In this document: positions 61,205 to 64,000 of the stretch, piece after piece
Layout of the letters: each line of letters begins with the position of its first letter
How positions within the stretch are numbered: position 1 is the first letter of the stretch
Assembly: GCA_036677375.1 (NCBI GenBank)
Contig: JAVBWO010000012.1
Span: forward strand, 62,001-126,000
DNA from: JAVBWO01 sp036677375
GTDB taxonomy: Bacteria; Bacillota; Dehalobacteriia; UBA4068; UBA4997
Direction: 5' to 3'
Length of the DNA stretch: 64,000 nt
The notes under the pieces: generated by a model
The model's input: the letters and a program-made list of their open reading frames with translations, nothing else
What the model was told of the DNA's origin: nothing
The model's database searches: none
Program-made: the position numbers and the translations under genes

Positions 61205-61567
61205 TTATTCCCCCTTCGGTTTGAAAAAGACGGCCGCTAAAAACCCGAAAATAATGGCTGCGGAAATTCCGCCGGAAGTCACCTCAAAGACCCCTGTCAA
61301 TACGCCGATGATCCCGGTACGGTTGGCCTCGTCCAAAGCGCCCTTCACCAAAGAATTGCCAAAGCTGACAATAGGTACGGTAGCTCCCGCTCCGGCCCAT
61401 TCCACAAAGGGATCATAAAATCCCCAAAGGCCTAAAACCACACCGATGACAACTAATAAAGACATGGTGTGGGCCGGAGTCAGTTTCCCGATATCCATGC
61501 AAAGCTGTCCGAAGACACAAATGGCTCCTCCTACCACAAAAGCAATCAGCACCTGCATCCAATCCAT
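61205..61567 (-). CDS. spoVAE: Stage V sporulation protein AE
   Basis: A 120-residue membrane protein with three or four helices (QVLIAFVVGGAICVFGQLCMD, SLLVVIGVVLGLWGFYDP) and the conserved GAGATVPIVSFGNSLVKG. Part of the SpoVA channel that imports Ca-dipicolinic acid into the forespore and releases it at germination. It starts 5 nt after spoVAD. Confidence 0.95.
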   Translation of the reverse strand: MDWMQVLIAFVVGGAICVFGQLCMDIGKLTPAHTMSLLVVIGVVLGLWGFYDPFVEWAGAGATVPIVSFGNSLVKGALDEANRTGIIGVLTGVFEVTSGGISAAIIFGFLAAVFFKPKGE

Positions 61568-61572
61568 GAAGA

Positions 61573-62580
61573 TCAGCTCCTTTCCAAGGCTACGGCATAG
61601 GCTATACCGGGAATGCTCTCGCTTTGCTGATAGGTCAAAGGCGACATCAACGCCCCGGTGGCCACCACGAGAATCTTATTAAGCAGCCCTTTTTGCAGCT
61701 GATTCAGCAAATAACCATAGGTGACGCTGGCACAGCAACCGCAGCCGCTGCCACCTGCGAAGACGTCCTGCTTTTCCCGGTCAAAGATGATAAGTCCGCA
61801 ATCGTTGAATTTGGTCTGTTCAATGGTAATCCCTTTATCAGCAAGAAGCGTCTTAGCGATCTTGTGCCCTACCTCTCCCAAGTCTCCCGTGACAATGAGA
61901 TCAAAATATTGCGGTTGGATGTTGCGATCCTGTAAGTGCCTACAAATGGCATCCACTGCCGCCGGCGCCATCGCGGCTCCCATATCGAAAGGGTCGGTGC
62001 AACCCATATCCACCACCTTGCCGATGGTGGCGGCTCTGATCTTGGGCCCCTCGCCCACATCCGCCACCACGGCGGCGCCCGCTCCCGTCACTGTCCATTG
62101 TGCGGTAGGCGGCCTTTGAGCACCGTATTCATTGGGATTGCGGAATTGTTTTTCCGCCGTATTGTTATGACTGACGGTAGCAGCCAATACCTTTTTGGCA
62201 AAGCCACAGGAAACGATCTGCGCCGCCAAAGCCAGACTTTCCATGGAAGTGGAGCAAGCCCCGAACAGGCCAAGATAAGGCAGATTGAGGCCCCGGGCGG
62301 TAAAACTGGAAGAGGTAATCTGATTCATCAGATCACCGGCAATAAAAAGATCGATATCCGAAGGCATTAGGTTTGCCTTGGTGATAGCGGTGCGTCCTGC
62401 TTCTTCCAAAAGGCTTTGTTCGGCTTTTTCAAAAGTTTCTTGCCCCAACCAGGCATCTTCGTGGATTCTGTCAAATTCACTTTTTAAAGGCCCTTCCCCT
62501 TCCATTCTCCCGACCACGGTGGCTCCCGCCAGCACTACGGGAGCATTAGGGAAGCTCCAGGTTTGTTTTCCGATGAGCAT
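61573..62580 (-). CDS. spoVAD: Stage V sporulation protein AD
   Basis: A 335-residue soluble protein with a thiolase-like fold that binds dipicolinic acid at the spore inner membrane. Seen: TWSFPNAPVVLAGATVVGRMEGEGPL, LFGACSTSMESLALA (thiolase-like Cys) and AGGSGCGCCASV near the end. The start follows TAGGAGGATCATT. Middle gene of the operon. Confidence 0.96.
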   Translation of the reverse strand: MLIGKQTWSFPNAPVVLAGATVVGRMEGEGPLKSEFDRIHEDAWLGQETFEKAEQSLLEEAGRTAITKANLMPSDIDLFIAGDLMNQITSSSFTARGLNLPYLGLFGACSTSMESLALAAQIVSCGFAKKVLAATVSHNNTAEKQFRNPNEYGAQRPPTAQWTVTGAGAAVVADVGEGPKIRAATIGKVVDMGCTDPFDMGAAMAPAAVDAICRHLQDRNIQPQYFDLIVTGDLGEVGHKIAKTLLADKGITIEQTKFNDCGLIIFDREKQDVFAGGSGCGCCASVTYGYLLNQLQKGLLNKILVVATGALMSPLTYQQSESIPGIAYAVALERS

Positions 62581-62590
62581 AATGATCCTC

Positions 62591-63040
62591 CTAAACAGAA
62601 AATGTCTGCCAGGCTATTTGGATCAGCCCGGCGAAAAAAGATGCCACAACGCCGTAAACGATAACCGGCCCGGCGATCTTGAACATATTGGCGCCCACAC
62701 CCAGAATAAAACCTTCGCTTCTGTGTTCCATAGCCGCCGCCGTGATACCGTTGGAAAAGCCAGTGACCGGTACGGCGCTGCCGGCGCCGGCCCACTGGGC
62801 AATATTGTCGTAGACCCCGGTGGCCGTAAGGATACTGGCGATTAAGATCAGAATGGCGGTAGCCGGCGCTGCGGCTTCTTCTTTGTCCAATCCCACGAAT
62901 ATGAAAAAGAATTGTAAGAGCTGCCCGATGGCACAAATCAGGCCGCCGGCAACGAAGGCCTTTATACAATTGGTAAAAACCGGTCTTTTGGGTTGCTGCG
63001 CTTTGACTTTTTTTTGGTATTGCTTTTGTTCGCTGTCCAT
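62591..63040 (-). CDS. spoVAC: Stage V sporulation protein AC
   Basis: A 149-residue membrane protein, mechanosensitive part of the SpoVA channel. A basic start (KQYQKKVKAQQPKRPVFTN) and four helices with GGLICAIGQLLQFFFIF and GAGSAVPVTGFSNGITAAAMEHRSEG, a fully conserved block. The ATG at 63040 follows GCGGAGGAAAA and is preferred to the one at 63073. First gene of the spoVA operon. Confidence 0.95.
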   Translation of the reverse strand: MDSEQKQYQKKVKAQQPKRPVFTNCIKAFVAGGLICAIGQLLQFFFIFVGLDKEEAAAPATAILILIASILTATGVYDNIAQWAGAGSAVPVTGFSNGITAAAMEHRSEGFILGVGANMFKIAGPVIVYGVVASFFAGLIQIAWQTFSV

Positions 63041-63194
63041 TTTTCCTCCGCTTTTTTGTTGATTTTTCTCCATTTTTTCACCTGGTTTCTCTGTTTTAAT
63101 TTTTTATTTTTATACTTATTTCCTATTTCACCCTTCGGCTTTTTCTTGGTTTATACGCCGGATTTTCATTCATATATTTCTTTTGTTTTCCTTC

Positions 63195-63225
63195 TAGTAT
63201 GCTAGATTGCAAGCCGCCTTATACG
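63195..63225 (-). promoter_or_regulatory. Sigma-G promoter of the spoVA operon
   Basis: On the minus strand CATACTA (63201-63195) is an exact sigma-G -10 box. CGTATA (63225-63220) lies 18 bases upstream and matches TGAATA at four of six positions. It is about 150 bp before spoVAC, whose orthologues are sigma-G dependent. 63041-63308 contains no gene. Confidence 0.65.
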
Positions 63226-63308
63226 AAAAGATATGCATATTAGCCTACTATCCTCCGCAAAATAAGGCAACGTAAACCAAAAGAACACACAAAGTCAGGA
63301 GACTTGTT

Positions 63309-64000
63309 ATGTTGCTAATTACCATTCGTACTTTAATTTTATATACCGTGGTCATGATCGCCATCAAAGCCATGGGAAAGCGGCAGATCGGGCAATTGCA
63401 GCCCTTTGAGTTTGTCGGGATCATCATCATGTCGGAAATGGCGGCCATCTCCATCCAGAGCAATGCGGTACCGGTGTTAAACAGCGTGGTACCCATTGCT
63501 TCTTTGGCCATTTTCCAGATCACCATTACCCTGATTAATTTAAAAAGCGAAAAGGCCCGGGGTATTATTTGCGGCGTGCCTACTGTTGTAGTGAAAAACG
63601 GCGAGATCTTAGAAGAGCAAATGCGCTTATTACGCATGAACATGAATGACCTTTTGGAACAGATCCGCGCCAAGGGCTATTTCAATCTGGCGGAAGTGGA
63701 ATATGCCGTCATGGAAACCAACGGCCAGCTGAGCATCATGGCCCGAGCCGATAAACGGCCTCTTCAACCCAGCGATATCCAATTGATGGTGGAGAATGAG
63801 ACGCCCGCTATTACATTAATCCTGGACGGCCAGGTGAATCATAAGAGCTTGAACGAATTAGGCAAAGATGAAAAATGGCTGTCAGAACGTTTATCCCGTC
63901 ATCATATTACAAGCTTTGCAGAAGTTTTTTATGCCAGTGTTGACGGCAGTGACAGTTTATTTTGCCAACTGAAGGAAAAATCAGCCCAGGGCAGCCCCGC
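63309..64000 (+). CDS. YetF/DUF421 family membrane protein (cut by window edge)
   Basis: Start ATG at 63309 after CAGGAGACTTGTT. The frame stays open to the last base, so the C-terminus is missing. It begins MLLITIRTLILYTVVMIAIK AMGKRQIGQLQPFE, the first helix and the conserved KRQIGQLxPFEFV motif of the YetF family. It then shows two further helices and the two alpha/beta soluble repeats (RMNMNDLLEQIRAKGYFNLAEVEYAVMETNGQLS). Relatives lie next to spoVA genes in spore formers and have been linked to the spore membrane. Divergent from spoVA. Confidence 0.88.
   Translation, partial: MLLITIRTLILYTVVMIAIKAMGKRQIGQLQPFEFVGIIIMSEMAAISIQSNAVPVLNSVVPIASLAIFQITITLINLKSEKARGIICGVPTVVVKNGEILEEQMRLLRMNMNDLLEQIRAKGYFNLAEVEYAVMETNGQLSIMARADKRPLQPSDIQLMVENETPAITLILDGQVNHKSLNELGKDEKWLSERLSRHHITSFAEVFYASVDGSDSLFCQLKEKSAQGSP

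Overview
The window comes from an anaerobic, endospore-forming member of the Bacillota. It carries a selenoprotein glycine reductase locus with two in-frame UGA (selenocysteine) codons, a GerA-type germination operon, a spoVAC-AD-AE operon, and a Clostridia/Negativicutes-style housekeeping cluster (priA-def-fmt-yugP-rsmB-rlmN-prpC-prkC-rsgA-rpe, and alaS-ireB-ruvX-DUF1292-mltG-U32). Gene order would fit a Sporomusa-like or Peptococcaceae-like lineage. I cannot fix the genus from this sequence alone.

Layout. 1-6.3 kb (minus strand): grdX-trxB-trxA-grdE-grdA-grdB-grdC behind a tandem glycine riboswitch with its own terminator; grdC runs off the left edge. 6.4-6.6 kb: tRNA-Val. 6.8-11.1 kb (plus): gerAA-gerAC-small membrane protein-gerAB. 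11.2-16.0 kb (minus): a membrane methyltransferase-like protein, a GH3-fold adenylating enzyme and a membrane GAF/GGDEF/HD-GYP protein in one operon. 16-18.3 kb (minus): a little operon of very small ORFs plus a secreted, acidic repeat protein; the middle ORF has an in-frame amber codon. 18.3-27.4 kb: rsgA paralogue, LemA/DUF2207, a short cis-prenyltransferase, a membrane-anchored Nudix-like protein, and a PAS/GGDEF protein. 27.9-31.0 kb (plus): three genes of the 2-hydroxyacyl-CoA dehydratase/activase type. 31-39 kb: accessory zone with a chemoreceptor, two copies of a miniature inverted-repeat element (the other is at 22.9 kb), a 53-codon orphan ORF, a QueG-like ferredoxin protein, an intact IS1182-family element, an apparent relic of a related IS end, a GNAT enzyme and a decayed rRNA methyltransferase end. 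39.2-64 kb: tRNA-Ala, then mostly housekeeping genes on the minus strand, ending with spoVA and a divergent YetF-like gene cut by the right edge.

How the parts work together. GrdX/TrxB/TrxA/GrdE/A/B/C make glycine (plus reduced thioredoxin) into acetyl phosphate, switched on by glycine through the riboswitch. Germination genes and spoVA (Ca-dipicolinate channel) both show candidate sigma-G promoters. PrkC/PrpC with IreB form a kinase/phosphatase/substrate set. The most unusual items are the non-coding structured leader before ribD (49.37-49.60 kb), the amber-interrupted small secreted protein operon (17-18.2 kb), the TA-flanked MITE pair, a TrxB fused to a thioredoxin domain without active-site cysteines, and a probable AUU start codon at 27388.
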